Positions 1-10,484 are shown, numbered from the stretch's first letter. The stretch: DNA of 45,099 nucleotides from Pelagibacteraceae bacterium AG-447-E22 (GCA_003212295.1 QCQC01000006.1:1-45099), one strand, 5' to 3'. Notes: generated by a model from the letters alone, not told the origin. Program-made: numbers and translations.

Positions 1-64
1 AATATTCTAAATATATTAGATCATTTCTAACACTAGAAAACTCTGGCCTATTAATTTAACCAGC
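1..64. other. Window edge downstream of mrp; no gene seen
   Basis: A+T-rich sequence following the mrp stop. A 7-bp stem CAGCTTA/TAAGCTG (61-78) overlaps the mrp stop codon but is not followed by a T-tract on the minus strand. Nothing else visible. Confidence 0.6.
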
Positions 65-889
65 TTAAAGATAAGCTGACTTAATTTTTTTTGCAAATTC
101 TAAATATATTTTTGAAATTTCGTGATCAGGATGTGCCTCCACTATTGGCTTTCCTAGATCACCAGATTTTCCAACCTCAGGGTCAATTGGTATCTCCCCT
201 AAAAATTCTTTTTTAAACTCATCTGCAGTTTTTTTAACCCCTCCATCCCCAAAAATTTTATATCGTTTGCCATCATCTCCAACAAAATAACTCATGTTAT
301 CAACTAAGCCTAAAATTTTTACTCCAAGTTTATCGAACATTTTAATTCCTCTTTTTACGTCTAAGAGTGCTACTTCTTGTGGTGTTGAAACAATTATTGC
401 ACCATCCATCTTAATTTCTTGTGAGAATGTCAATTGAGTATCCCCAGTTCCTGGAGGCATATCAACAATTATAAAATCTAAATTTTTCCAGTTTACTTTT
501 TGAGTAAAAGTTTTGATTGCACTTGTCACCATTGGTCCGCGCCAAATCATAGGAGTTTGTTGATCTGCTAAAAAACCTATGGACATACATTGAACATCGT
601 ATTTAGTAATAGGATCTAATTTTTGACCATCACTTTTAGGTTTTTCATTTATATCAAACATTTTTGGGACTGAAGGTCCATATATATCAGCATCCAATAA
701 TCCAACTTTACAACCACTGTTTTTGAGCGCTAAGGCGAGATTTGTTGCAAAAGTCGATTTACCAACACCACCTTTTGCGCTTGATATAGCTATTGTAAAT
801 TTAGTTCCAAGTATTGGATTTTTTTTAAAAACCTTTGGTTCTACCTTACTTTTTATTGCGGCACTTAGTTCGGGTTTTTTATCAGACAT
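65..889 (-). CDS. mrp: Mrp/ApbC-family iron-sulfur carrier ATPase, short form
   Basis: A 274-residue P-loop NTPase of the Mrp/NBP35 family, cytosolic proteins that carry and deliver Fe-S clusters. Visible: a deviant Walker A SAKGGVGKST at residues 37-46, DADIYGPSVP around 67-76, and DMPPGTGD near 143-150, all typical of Mrp. The N-terminal MIP18/DUF59 domain of many long Mrp proteins is absent; only about 30 residues precede the ATPase core. The CxxC motif that normally follows NMSYF is also missing: residues 199-214 read NMSYFVGDDGKRYKIF. Loss of CxxC is, as I recall, common in alphaproteobacterial Mrp. The gene is divergent from hflK across 50 bp and has no obvious Shine-Dalgarno sequence. 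The family call is firm; the cluster-carrier role is inferred. Confidence 0.93.
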   Translation of the reverse strand: MSDKKPELSAAIKSKVEPKVFKKNPILGTKFTIAISSAKGGVGKSTFATNLALALKNSGCKVGLLDADIYGPSVPKMFDINEKPKSDGQKLDPITKYDVQCMSIGFLADQQTPMIWRGPMVTSAIKTFTQKVNWKNLDFIIVDMPPGTGDTQLTFSQEIKMDGAIIVSTPQEVALLDVKRGIKMFDKLGVKILGLVDNMSYFVGDDGKRYKIFGDGGVKKTADEFKKEFLGEIPIDPEVGKSGDLGKPIVEAHPDHEISKIYLEFAKKIKSAYL

Positions 890-903
890 AATTTGATCTT
901 AAC

Positions 904-933
904 TTGTTTTTAGTAAATAAGACACTATATAGA
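904..933 (+). promoter_or_regulatory. Candidate promoter of hflK (-35 TTGTTT, -10 TATAGA)
   Basis: TTGTTT at 904-909 and TATAGA at 928-933 are separated by 18 bp in the 50-bp divergent mrp/hflK interval. The predicted start of transcription falls at or just before the hflK ATG (940), so the mRNA could be leaderless; no Shine-Dalgarno sequence precedes this ATG. A+T-rich sequence makes chance matches common. Confidence 0.3.
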
Positions 934-939
934 TAATGT

Positions 940-2040
940 ATGTCTGATGATTTTCAACAACGAGGAGGAAGTCCGTGGGGAAGCCCTCCAGGAGGTGGAA
1001 ACGGATCTGGAAAAGGTCCAACACCACCAGATGTTGAAAAAATTATTAGAGATCTTCAAGATAAAATAAAAAAATTTTTACCAGGTGGCAGTTCATCTGG
1101 CGGCAAACAAGCATTTCTAGTTTTAATTATTTTAGGCTTTGTTTGGCTGGCAAGTGGACTTTATAGGGTATTGCCTGATGAGCAAGGAGTTGTTCTAAGA
1201 TTTGGAAAATTTATAAAGACAACACAGCCAGGATTAAATTATCATATTCCTTTCCCAGTGGAGTCAGTTCTTACTCCTAAAGTAACAAAAGTTAATAGAA
1301 TAGATATTGGTTTTAGATCTGAGAGAGATAGTGGATTTTCTTCATCAGGAGGAGTAGCTGATGTTCCTCAAGAAAGTTTAATGCTCACAGGAGATGAAAA
1401 TATTGTTAATATAGATTTTTCTGTATTTTGGGTAATTAAGGATGCAGGAAACTTTTTATTTAAGATTCAAGACCCAGAAGGAACTGTAAAGGCAGCTGCG
1501 GAAACTGCAATGAGAGAAGTAATTGCAAGATCAGACATTCAACCAATTTTGACAGAGGGAAGATCACTTATAGAAACAGACACACAAGAAATTATTCAAA
1601 AAATTTTAGACGAATATACCAGTGGTATTCAAATTACTCAGGTTCAAACTCAAAAAGCAGACCCACCAGATCAAGTAATTGATGCCTTTAGAGATGTGCA
1701 AGCTGCAAGAGCAGACATGGAAAGATCTAAGAATGAAGCAGAGGCTTATGCAAATGATGTTATCCCAAGAGCACGAGGGGAAGCTGCAAAAATATTACAA
1801 GCTGCAGAGGCATACAAAAAAGAAGTTGTTGCTAAAGCAGAAGGTGAAGCTAGTAGATTTTTAGCCATCTATAATGAATATAAAGATGCAAAGTCAGTTA
1901 CACAAGAAAGAATGTATTTAGAAACAATGGAAAAAGTTTTAGCTGATATTGACAAGGTTATTATTGAAAAAAATGCGGGCTCGGGAGTAGTACCATACTT
2001 ACCTTTACCTGAGTTACAAAAAAAGAAAGCGACCAACTAA
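940..2040 (+). CDS. hflK: HflK, subunit of the HflKC (FtsH modulator) complex
   Basis: A 366-residue SPFH/band-7 protein. With HflC it forms the inner-membrane cage that surrounds FtsH and modulates its proteolysis (family knowledge). Visible: a Gly/Pro/Ser-rich cytoplasmic N-terminus (about 1-55), one membrane segment at about 58-76, the SPFH core starting near VLPDEQGVVLRFGK (77-90), then a charged Ala/Glu/Lys-rich helical region at about 260-310 typical of the cage wall. The stop is followed two bases later by hflC, so the two are co-transcribed. Length is slightly below the roughly 420 residues of E. coli HflK. Confidence 0.95.
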   Translation: MSDDFQQRGGSPWGSPPGGGNGSGKGPTPPDVEKIIRDLQDKIKKFLPGGSSSGGKQAFLVLIILGFVWLASGLYRVLPDEQGVVLRFGKFIKTTQPGLNYHIPFPVESVLTPKVTKVNRIDIGFRSERDSGFSSSGGVADVPQESLMLTGDENIVNIDFSVFWVIKDAGNFLFKIQDPEGTVKAAAETAMREVIARSDIQPILTEGRSLIETDTQEIIQKILDEYTSGIQITQVQTQKADPPDQVIDAFRDVQAARADMERSKNEAEAYANDVIPRARGEAAKILQAAEAYKKEVVAKAEGEASRFLAIYNEYKDAKSVTQERMYLETMEKVLADIDKVIIEKNAGSGVVPYLPLPELQKKKATN

Positions 2041-2041
2041 T

Positions 2042-2911
2042 ATGAATATGGGAAAAGTAATAACAGGAATAATTGTTGCACTTGCTGCAGTAGCATTTTT
2101 TTCAATCTTTATAGTAAAAGAAGTAAATCAAGCAATCGTTCTTCAATTTGGTGATCCTAAAAGAATAATTACAAAACCAGGTTTAAATTTTAAGATTCCA
2201 TTTATTCAAAACGTAGTGTTTTTGGATAAACGAATTTTAAATTTAGATACTCCACCAGAAGAAGTAATTGCTTCAGATCAAAAAAGATTAATTGTAGACG
2301 CTTTTGCTAGGTTTCAAATTGTTGATCCTTTAAAATTTTATATTTCAGTTGGAAATGAGAGAGTTGCAAGATCAAGATTGGCGACCATTATAAATTCAAG
2401 AATTAGAAATGTTTTGGGTCAACAAGAACTTCAAACACTTTTATCAGAAGATAGAACAAAACAAATGGCTTTAATTCAAGAAGGTGTAAACAATGAAGCT
2501 GAAAACTTTGGAATTAAAATTAATGATGTAAGAATAAAAAGAGCAGATCTTCCTCAAGCAAACAGTGATGCAATTTTCAGAAGAATGCAAACAGAAAGAG
2601 AGAGAGAAGCAAAGGAATTTAGAGCAAGAGGTGCTGAGATGGCAGTAACTATTACTTCAACTGCGGACAAAGAAGTCACTGTAATATTAGCAGATGCTCA
2701 AAAAAAATCAGAAATAATGAAAGGGGAAGGTGATGGTAAAAGAAATAATATCTTTGCTAGTGCTTTTGGACAAGACCCTGAATTTTTTGCATTCTACAGA
2801 GCAATGCAAGCTTATGAGAAGGCTTTGATTGGAGGTGAAACTTCGTTAATATTGTCACCTGATAGTGAATTTTTTAAATTTTTTGGAAATATAAAACCTA
2901 AATCTCAATAA
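2042..2911 (+). CDS. hflC: HflC, subunit of the HflKC complex
   Basis: A 289-residue SPFH protein, partner of the upstream HflK. It has one N-terminal membrane anchor (about 5-25), then the signature VNQAIVLQFGDPKRIITKPG, the band-7 core, and the characteristic RMQTEREREAKEFRARGAE helix followed by DPEFFAFYRAMQAYEKAL near the C-terminus. All are close to canonical HflC. It lies between hflK and a DUF2065 gene with gaps of one and five bases. Confidence 0.96.
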   Translation: MNMGKVITGIIVALAAVAFFSIFIVKEVNQAIVLQFGDPKRIITKPGLNFKIPFIQNVVFLDKRILNLDTPPEEVIASDQKRLIVDAFARFQIVDPLKFYISVGNERVARSRLATIINSRIRNVLGQQELQTLLSEDRTKQMALIQEGVNNEAENFGIKINDVRIKRADLPQANSDAIFRRMQTEREREAKEFRARGAEMAVTITSTADKEVTVILADAQKKSEIMKGEGDGKRNNIFASAFGQDPEFFAFYRAMQAYEKALIGGETSLILSPDSEFFKFFGNIKPKSQ

Positions 2912-2916
2912 TATTT

Positions 2917-3102
2917 ATGAAAGAATTGATCATAGCACTTGGTCTGTTCTTATTCATTGAAGGCATTTTATATGCCATATTTCCAGCAAAAATGAAAAGT
3001 ATGTTAAAAAAAATAGAGTTAATACCAACTAGTCAATTAAGAACTGGGGGATTAATTTTTGCAATAATAGGATTTATTATTATTTATTACGCTAAAAATT
3101 AA
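2917..3102 (+). CDS. DUF2065 small inner-membrane protein (YjeT-like)
   Basis: A 61-residue protein with two hydrophobic segments (about 2-20 and 42-59) joined by a basic loop containing PAKMKSMLKKI. This matches the DUF2065 family, whose E. coli member YjeT also lies directly after hflC. Function is unknown; conserved position suggests a link to HflKC. The start is 5 bp after the hflC stop and the degP-type gene begins one base after its stop, so it is inside the operon. Confidence 0.85.
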   Translation: MKELIIALGLFLFIEGILYAIFPAKMKSMLKKIELIPTSQLRTGGLIFAIIGFIIIYYAKN

Positions 3103-3103
3103 A

Positions 3104-4513
3104 ATGATAAAATTAAAAACAGTTTTTTTTTCTTTAATATTTATTTTAAGTTTTTCTATAAAATCTAATGCGCAAAATATTCCATCCTCATTTGCAGATT
3201 TAGCAGAAAAATTAATGCCATCAGTGGTAAATATTTCAACCACACAAACAATAGTCACTAGAAGCAATCCTTTTCCAAATTTTCAATTTCCTCCTGGTTC
3301 ACCATTTGAGGACATGTTTAAAGAATTTGGCACACCTCAAGAAAGACAAACCTCAGCTTTAGGTTCAGGTTTTATCATTGATGAAAAAGGAATTGTTGTA
3401 ACAAATAATCATGTCATTGAAGGTGCTGAAGATATTGTTGTTCAAGTAAACGGAGAGAAAAAATTTAAAGCTAAAGTTATTGGTGCAGATCCTTTATCAG
3501 ATATTGCAGTTTTAAAAATTCAGACAAAAGAAGAGTTTACCCCTGTAAAATTTGGTGACTCGGATAAAGCAAGGATTGGTGATTGGGTAATTGCCATAGG
3601 AAATCCATTTGGTTTAGGAGGCACGGTAACATCAGGAATTATTTCAGCAAGAAATAGATCGATAGGTTTGTCTAGATATGAGGACTATATTCAAACAGAC
3701 GCTTCTATTAATTCTGGAAACTCTGGTGGACCACTATTTGACATGAAGGGAGATGTTATTGGAATTAATACTGCTATTCTAGGCAGAAGTGGAAATGTTG
3801 GAATTGGTTTTTCAATTCCATCTAACAGCGCAAAACCAATAATTAATCAATTAATTGAATTTGGTGAAACAAAAAGAGGATGGCTTGGTGTAAGAATTCA
3901 GGACGTAACAAAAGAAATAGCAGATGTTGAAAAATTAGATGAACCAAGAGGAGCACTTGTAGCAAGTGTTGCTCCAAACAGTCCCTCAGAAAAAGCTGGT
4001 GTAAAAGCTGGAGATATAATTTTAGAATTTAATGGAGAGAAAATTGGTGAAATGAAAGAACTTCCAATAATAGTTGCTAGAACCGAAGTTGGAAAAAAGG
4101 TTAAAGTTAAAATTTGGAGAAACAAAAAAGAAATAGAAAAAAATGTTATTCTCGGAAGATTAGAAACCTCAGAAGATTTTAAAGTTGCGGATCAAGAAAA
4201 AAAACCTTTAGAAACAAAAATTGATGAATTAAAGATAACAGTAAGAGAAATAACAAGTGAAGAAATCAAATCGAGAAAATTACCCAATCAAACCAAAGGC
4301 TTAGTCATAACAAATATAGAGGACAATAGTCCATTAAAAAATTCTATTGAATTAGAAAGTATAATTTTAGAAGCTCAAAAGAAGAAAGTAAGAAATGTAA
4401 ATGATTTAAAACAAGCAGTTAAACAAGTTTTAAATAGTAATCAAAAAACAATCTTATTAGTTATATTTAATAGTGAAAACCAGAGAAGATATATAGGTGT
4501 AAAACTAGATTAA
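3104..4513 (+). CDS. DegP/DegQ-type periplasmic serine endoprotease (Do family)
   Basis: A 469-residue HtrA-family protease that degrades misfolded envelope proteins. Domains: signal peptide with likely cleavage near SNA-QN (residue 23), a trypsin-like domain with catalytic triad H103 (NNHVIEG), D133 (DPLSDIAVLK) and S207 (GNSGGP), then two PDZ domains at about 255-345 and 370-465. The second PDZ is degenerate and Lys-rich, as is common. Directly after the hflKC-DUF2065 genes, consistent with a shared envelope-quality-control transcript. Which Do paralogue (DegP, DegQ, MucD) cannot be decided from the sequence alone. Confidence 0.95.
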   Translation: MIKLKTVFFSLIFILSFSIKSNAQNIPSSFADLAEKLMPSVVNISTTQTIVTRSNPFPNFQFPPGSPFEDMFKEFGTPQERQTSALGSGFIIDEKGIVVTNNHVIEGAEDIVVQVNGEKKFKAKVIGADPLSDIAVLKIQTKEEFTPVKFGDSDKARIGDWVIAIGNPFGLGGTVTSGIISARNRSIGLSRYEDYIQTDASINSGNSGGPLFDMKGDVIGINTAILGRSGNVGIGFSIPSNSAKPIINQLIEFGETKRGWLGVRIQDVTKEIADVEKLDEPRGALVASVAPNSPSEKAGVKAGDIILEFNGEKIGEMKELPIIVARTEVGKKVKVKIWRNKKEIEKNVILGRLETSEDFKVADQEKKPLETKIDELKITVREITSEEIKSRKLPNQTKGLVITNIEDNSPLKNSIELESIILEAQKKKVRNVNDLKQAVKQVLNSNQKTILLVIFNSENQRRYIGVKLD

Positions 4514-4516
4514 ATT

Positions 4517-5440
4517 ATGGATTTAAAGTCCAAAATTATTTTAATCTATGGACCAACTGCCTCAGGTAAATCAGTCTTTTCTGTAAAATTAGCCAGAAAA
4601 GTAAATGGTGAAATAATTAATGCTGATAGCATGCAAGTTTATAAAGAATTAAGCATTCTATCTGCTAGACCTCTAAAAAAAGATTATCAAAAAATAAAAC
4701 ATCATTTGTATGGTTTTATCAGTGTAAAAAAAAATTTTTCATCAGGTGATTGGCTTAAGTTAGTTAAAAAAAAAATTTTTGAGATTAGAAAAAGGAAAAA
4801 AATACCAATTCTTGTTGGTGGCACAGGTTTGTATTTTAAAGCTTTGACTAAAGGATTAGTAAATATACCAAATATTCCTATTAAATTTAGAAATAAAATA
4901 AGATCTTTGAATAAAAATCTTGGTTCAAGGAAATTTTATACCAAACTATTGAAACTAGACCCTTTGGTGAAAAATCAAATTAATATTCATGATACTCACA
5001 GAGCTATTAGAGCTTATGAAGTAAAAATGTATACAAAAAAATCTATATATGAATGGTTTAAAATGACTAAGTCAGACTTCGAAGATAATGATTTTTATAA
5101 AATCCATATAGATTTCCCAAGAGACAGATTGATAAAAAGAATAAGTGAAAGAGCAATTATGATGTTTAAAAAAGGGGCAATTAAAGAGGTAAAAAAGTTT
5201 ATTAAAGTTAAAGTTCCCAATGCTAAACCTGCCAATAAAGCAATTGGTATCTCAGAAATAAGTGATTACTTGAATGAAAAGTTACAAAAGGCGCAAGTTA
5301 TTGAAAAAATATCAATCAAGACAAGACAATATGCCAAAAGACAGGCTACTTGGGCAAGAGGGAATATGTCGGATTGGAAAAAAATTGGTCCTGATGATCT
5401 AAATAAATTTTTAAAAAAAATTTATATATCTCGTACTTAG
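4517..5440 (+). CDS. miaA: tRNA dimethylallyltransferase
   Basis: A 307-residue MiaA, which transfers a dimethylallyl group to N6 of A37 in tRNAs reading UNN codons. Visible: P-loop GPTASGKS at 12-19, NADSMQVYKEL at 35-45, VGGTGLYFKAL near 95-105, and the conserved C-terminal region ending RQYAKRQATWARG. Gene start is three bases after the upstream protease stop. In E. coli miaA also lies in the hfl neighbourhood but at the opposite end and with hfq and hflX between, which are absent here. Confidence 0.95.
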   Translation: MDLKSKIILIYGPTASGKSVFSVKLARKVNGEIINADSMQVYKELSILSARPLKKDYQKIKHHLYGFISVKKNFSSGDWLKLVKKKIFEIRKRKKIPILVGGTGLYFKALTKGLVNIPNIPIKFRNKIRSLNKNLGSRKFYTKLLKLDPLVKNQINIHDTHRAIRAYEVKMYTKKSIYEWFKMTKSDFEDNDFYKIHIDFPRDRLIKRISERAIMMFKKGAIKEVKKFIKVKVPNAKPANKAIGISEISDYLNEKLQKAQVIEKISIKTRQYAKRQATWARGNMSDWKKIGPDDLNKFLKKIYISRT

Positions 5441-5442
5441 CC

Positions 5443-5472
5443 TTGACCAATTAGCACAACTTCAGCTAGATT
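5443..5472 (+). promoter_or_regulatory. Candidate promoter of the ilv genes (-35 TTGACC, -10 TAGATT)
   Basis: TTGACC (5443-5448) and TAGATT (5467-5472) are separated by 18 bp in the 38-bp gap after miaA. The predicted start lies at or near the ATG at 5479, so the transcript may be leaderless or nearly so; no Shine-Dalgarno sequence is visible. Sequence match only. Confidence 0.35.
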
Positions 5473-5478
5473 GGATAA

Positions 5479-7245
5479 ATGTCAAAATTATTTACAGGTG
5501 CTGAAATTGTATTTAAATGTCTTGAGGATCAGGGAGTAGAATTCATTTTTGGATATCCAGGTGGTGCAGTTTTGCCAATTTATGATGAATTGAAAAATCA
5601 TAGTTCAATAAAACATATTTTAGTTAGACATGAGCAAGGTGCTGGACATGCTGCAGAAGGTTACGCAAGATCATCAGGTAAGCCAGGTGTAGTTTTGGTT
5701 ACTTCAGGACCTGGTGCAACAAATGTTGTAACAGCTTTAACAGATGCATATATGGACTCGGTTCCATTAGTATGTATTTCAGGACAAGTACCAACACATT
5801 TAATTGGCACAGATGCTTTTCAAGAATGTGACACAACAGGAATAACTAGACCATGTACAAAACATAATTGGTTAGTAAAAGATATTAAAGATTTATCCAA
5901 AACTCTTCATGAAGCTTTCAGAGTTGCAACTACTGGAAGGCCAGGACCAGTATTAGTTGATATTCCAAAAGATATCCAATTTGCTAAAATAAGTTATTCA
6001 AAACCAAAAGTTAAAAAAAAATTAAATGGTAAATCATTAAATCAATTTTCCCAAAACGAAATCGATGAATTAATTAATTTAATGAATAAATCAAAAAGAC
6101 CTATAATTTACTCGGGTGGTGGTGTTATTAACTCAGGACCTGAAGCAAGCGAAGTATTAAGAGAACTCGTTGAGTTAACAGGTTTTCCAATTACATCTAC
6201 ATTACAAGGTTTAGGTGCGTACCCAGGAGATGATAATCAATTTTTAGGAATGCTTGGAATGCATGGAACTTACGAAGCTAATAATGCGATGCATGATTGT
6301 GATTTACTGATTAATATTGGAGCAAGATTTGATGACAGAATAACAGGAAAGATAGATGAGTTTTCTCCTAAATCAAAAAAAGTTCATATTGATATAGACC
6401 CATCATCAATTAATAAAATAATTAAAGTTGATTTATCACTTGTAGGAGATGTTAAAGATGTTCTTAAAAGCATTAATACTACGCTTAAAAGAAAAAATAT
6501 AAATTTGAATAAATCAAACAAACAACAAACATCAAACTGGTGGGAACAAATTCAAAAATGGCGAACAAAAAATTCATTACATTTTAAAAACAGCGATGAA
6601 ACAATAAAACCACAACATGCAGTTCAAAGACTTTATGAACTTACTAAACATAAAGATACATTTATAACAACAGAGGTTGGTCAACATCAAATGTGGGCAG
6701 CACAGCATTACAAATTTAATAAACCAAATAGATGGATGACATCTGGCGGTTTAGGAACAATGGGGTATGGTCTTCCAGCGGCTGTTGGTGTGCAGATAGC
6801 ACATCCTGAAAAATTAGTTGTTGATATAGCGGGTGAAGCATCTGTTTTAATGACGATGCAAGAAATGTCGACTGCCGTACAATATAATCTACCAATTAAA
6901 ATTTTTATTCTTAATAATCAGTATATGGGAATGGTAAGACAGTGGCAGGAATTACTTCATGAAAAAAATTATTCTGAGAGTTATTCAGAGGCATTACCAG
7001 ACTTTATCAAGTTAGCAGAAGCATATGGTTGCAAAGGTATTATGGCTGAAAAACCAAGCGAACTTGATGAAAAGATTAATGAAATGGTTCAATTTGATGG
7101 ACCAGTTATTTTTGATTGTCGTGTTGATCCGAATGAAAATTGTTTTCCAATGATACCTTCAGGTAAACCACATAATCAAATGATATTAGGGCCATCCGAA
7201 AAAGAAGAAAATAAAATTACTGGCAAAGGTAAAGCTCTAGTTTAG
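5479..7245 (+). CDS. ilvB: Acetolactate synthase, large (catalytic) subunit
   Basis: A 588-residue thiamine-diphosphate enzyme making 2-acetolactate or 2-aceto-2-hydroxybutyrate, the first common step of valine, leucine and isoleucine synthesis. Visible: the catalytic Glu in RHEQGAGHAAEGYARSSG (E52), a central FAD/transhydrogenase-like domain, and the C-terminal ThDP domain with GGLGTMGYGLPAA and LNNQYMGMVRQWQ. In the cofactor motif the usual GDG/GDA reads GEA (residues 452-454), so the Mg-binding Asp is Glu. The small subunit follows two bases after the stop. Could equally be named ilvI or ilvG. Confidence 0.96.
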   Translation: MSKLFTGAEIVFKCLEDQGVEFIFGYPGGAVLPIYDELKNHSSIKHILVRHEQGAGHAAEGYARSSGKPGVVLVTSGPGATNVVTALTDAYMDSVPLVCISGQVPTHLIGTDAFQECDTTGITRPCTKHNWLVKDIKDLSKTLHEAFRVATTGRPGPVLVDIPKDIQFAKISYSKPKVKKKLNGKSLNQFSQNEIDELINLMNKSKRPIIYSGGGVINSGPEASEVLRELVELTGFPITSTLQGLGAYPGDDNQFLGMLGMHGTYEANNAMHDCDLLINIGARFDDRITGKIDEFSPKSKKVHIDIDPSSINKIIKVDLSLVGDVKDVLKSINTTLKRKNINLNKSNKQQTSNWWEQIQKWRTKNSLHFKNSDETIKPQHAVQRLYELTKHKDTFITTEVGQHQMWAAQHYKFNKPNRWMTSGGLGTMGYGLPAAVGVQIAHPEKLVVDIAGEASVLMTMQEMSTAVQYNLPIKIFILNNQYMGMVRQWQELLHEKNYSESYSEALPDFIKLAEAYGCKGIMAEKPSELDEKINEMVQFDGPVIFDCRVDPNENCFPMIPSGKPHNQMILGPSEKEENKITGKGKALV

Positions 7246-7247
7246 TT

Positions 7248-8832
<1,585 letters not shown>

Positions 8833-8859
8833 ATTAGCACTTAAAAGTTTATAAATATT

Positions 8860-8887
8860 TTGCAATTTCTAACAGAGATTGTAATAT
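8860..8887 (+). promoter_or_regulatory. Candidate leuA promoter (-35 TTGCAA, -10 TAATAT)
   Basis: TTGCAA (8860-8865) and TAATAT (8882-8887) with a 16-bp spacer lie in the 77-bp ilvC-leuA gap, placing +1 about 15 bases before the leuA ATG. I see no terminator in this gap, so readthrough from ilvC is also likely. Confidence 0.35.
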
Positions 8888-8909
8888 AGATTTTCATAAA
8901 TTTTTAGTT

Positions 8910-10484
8910 ATGGCTAACAAAGATAAAGTATTTATATTTGATACAACGATGCGTGATGGTGAACAATCACCAGGAGCATCAATGAGTCTTGAGGAAAAAA
9001 TTCAAATTTCTAGAGTCTTTGATGAGCTAGGTATTGATATTATAGAAGCAGGTTTTCCAATTGCATCCCCAGGTGATTTTGAAGCAGTATCTGCAATCAG
9101 TAAAGTTTTGAAAAAATCTATTCCTTGTGGGTTAGCTAGGCATTCAAAAAAAGATATAGACAGGTGTTATGAAGCTTTAAAGCATGCTCCAAGATTTAGA
9201 ATTCATACTTTTATTTCTACAAGCCCACTTCACATGAAACATAAACTTAATAAGACACCCGAACAAGTTTATGAGTCTATTAAAGAGCACGTAACTTATG
9301 CAAGAAATTTAACTGATGATGTTGAATGGTCTTGTGAAGATGGAACAAGAACTGATATGGACTACATGTGTAAAACTGTTGAACTTGCAATCAGATCAGG
9401 TGCTAAAACAATTAATATTCCTGATACAGTTGGATATACGGTTCCATCAGAATTCACTAAAATTATTGAAACGTTATTAAATAAAGTTCCTAATATTGAT
9501 AAAGCAATATTATCTACACATTGTCATAATGATTTAGGTTTAGCAGTTGCAAATTCGTTGGCAGGAATCCAAGCTGGCGCAAGACAAATTGAATGTACAA
9601 TCAATGGTATCGGCGAAAGAGCTGGTAATGCAGCTTTAGAAGAAGTTGTAATGGCAATCAGAACTAGAAATGATTTAATGCCTTACGAAACAGGGATTAA
9701 TACAACATTGTTAAGTAAAGCATCAAAATTAGTTTCAAATGTTACAGGTTTTCCCGTTCAATTCAATAAAGCAATAGTTGGAAAAAATGCTTTTGCTCAT
9801 GAGTCAGGTATTCATCAAGACGGAATGTTAAAAAATAGAAACACTTATGAAATAATGACACCAGAAAGTGTTGGGGTTAAACAAACATCTTTAGTGATGG
9901 GTAAACACTCAGGCAGACATGCCTTTAAGGATAAATTGATAAGTCTTGGATATGCTGATTTAACAGATGATGTGATTGAAAATGCATTTGGAAAGTTTAA
10001 GATTTTAGCTGATAAGAAAAAACATATATATGATGAAGATATTATAGCTCTAGTAGATGATAGTTTAGTGCTAGATAACAAGGCAAACACAATAGTTTTA
10101 AAATCATTAAAGGTATTTGCAGGCACAGGAGAACCTCAAAAAGCAGATATGACTTTAGATGTTAATGGACAAATTAAATCAGCAACCGAGACAGGTGATG
10201 GACCTGTTGATGCCATTTTTAAATGTATTAAGAATTTGTATCCACATGATGTTAATCTTCAATTGTATCAAGTACATGCTGTGACAGAAGGTACTGATGC
10301 TCAAGCAACTGTAAGTGTTCGTATTGAGGAAAACGGTAAAACAACTGTTGGTCAGGCTGCGGATACAGATACATTAGTTGCGTCAGCAAATGCTTACATT
10401 GCTGCTTTAAATAAAATGATTTTAAAAAGAGAAAAAACTGCTCCTGCAATGGAACAAGAAAAAGAAAAAATGAGAGGTATTTAA
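8910..10484 (+). CDS. leuA: 2-isopropylmalate synthase
   Basis: A 524-residue enzyme condensing acetyl-CoA with 2-ketoisovalerate, the committing step to leucine. Visible: FDTTMRDGEQSPGASM at about 10-25 with the catalytic Arg/Asp pair, the metal-binding HCHND at residues 204-208, the GIGERAGNA motif, and a full C-terminal allosteric LeuA dimer domain (about 385-510) with VNGQIKSATETGDGPVDA. Presence of that domain implies leucine feedback control. The next gene, mreB, starts on the base after the stop codon. Confidence 0.96.
   Translation: MANKDKVFIFDTTMRDGEQSPGASMSLEEKIQISRVFDELGIDIIEAGFPIASPGDFEAVSAISKVLKKSIPCGLARHSKKDIDRCYEALKHAPRFRIHTFISTSPLHMKHKLNKTPEQVYESIKEHVTYARNLTDDVEWSCEDGTRTDMDYMCKTVELAIRSGAKTINIPDTVGYTVPSEFTKIIETLLNKVPNIDKAILSTHCHNDLGLAVANSLAGIQAGARQIECTINGIGERAGNAALEEVVMAIRTRNDLMPYETGINTTLLSKASKLVSNVTGFPVQFNKAIVGKNAFAHESGIHQDGMLKNRNTYEIMTPESVGVKQTSLVMGKHSGRHAFKDKLISLGYADLTDDVIENAFGKFKILADKKKHIYDEDIIALVDDSLVLDNKANTIVLKSLKVFAGTGEPQKADMTLDVNGQIKSATETGDGPVDAIFKCIKNLYPHDVNLQLYQVHAVTEGTDAQATVSVRIEENGKTTVGQAADTDTLVASANAYIAALNKMILKREKTAPAMEQEKEKMRGI

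Noticed and set aside
61-78. Hairpin CAGCTTA/TAAGCTG at the mrp stop codon as a terminator
   Set aside because: Only 7 bp, A+T-rich, overlaps the coding end and lacks a T-tract on the minus strand.
8833-8909. The 77-bp ilvC-leuA gap as a tRNA gene
   Set aside because: The length fits but there is no acceptor stem, no T-loop GTTCGA-type sequence and no cloverleaf pairing.
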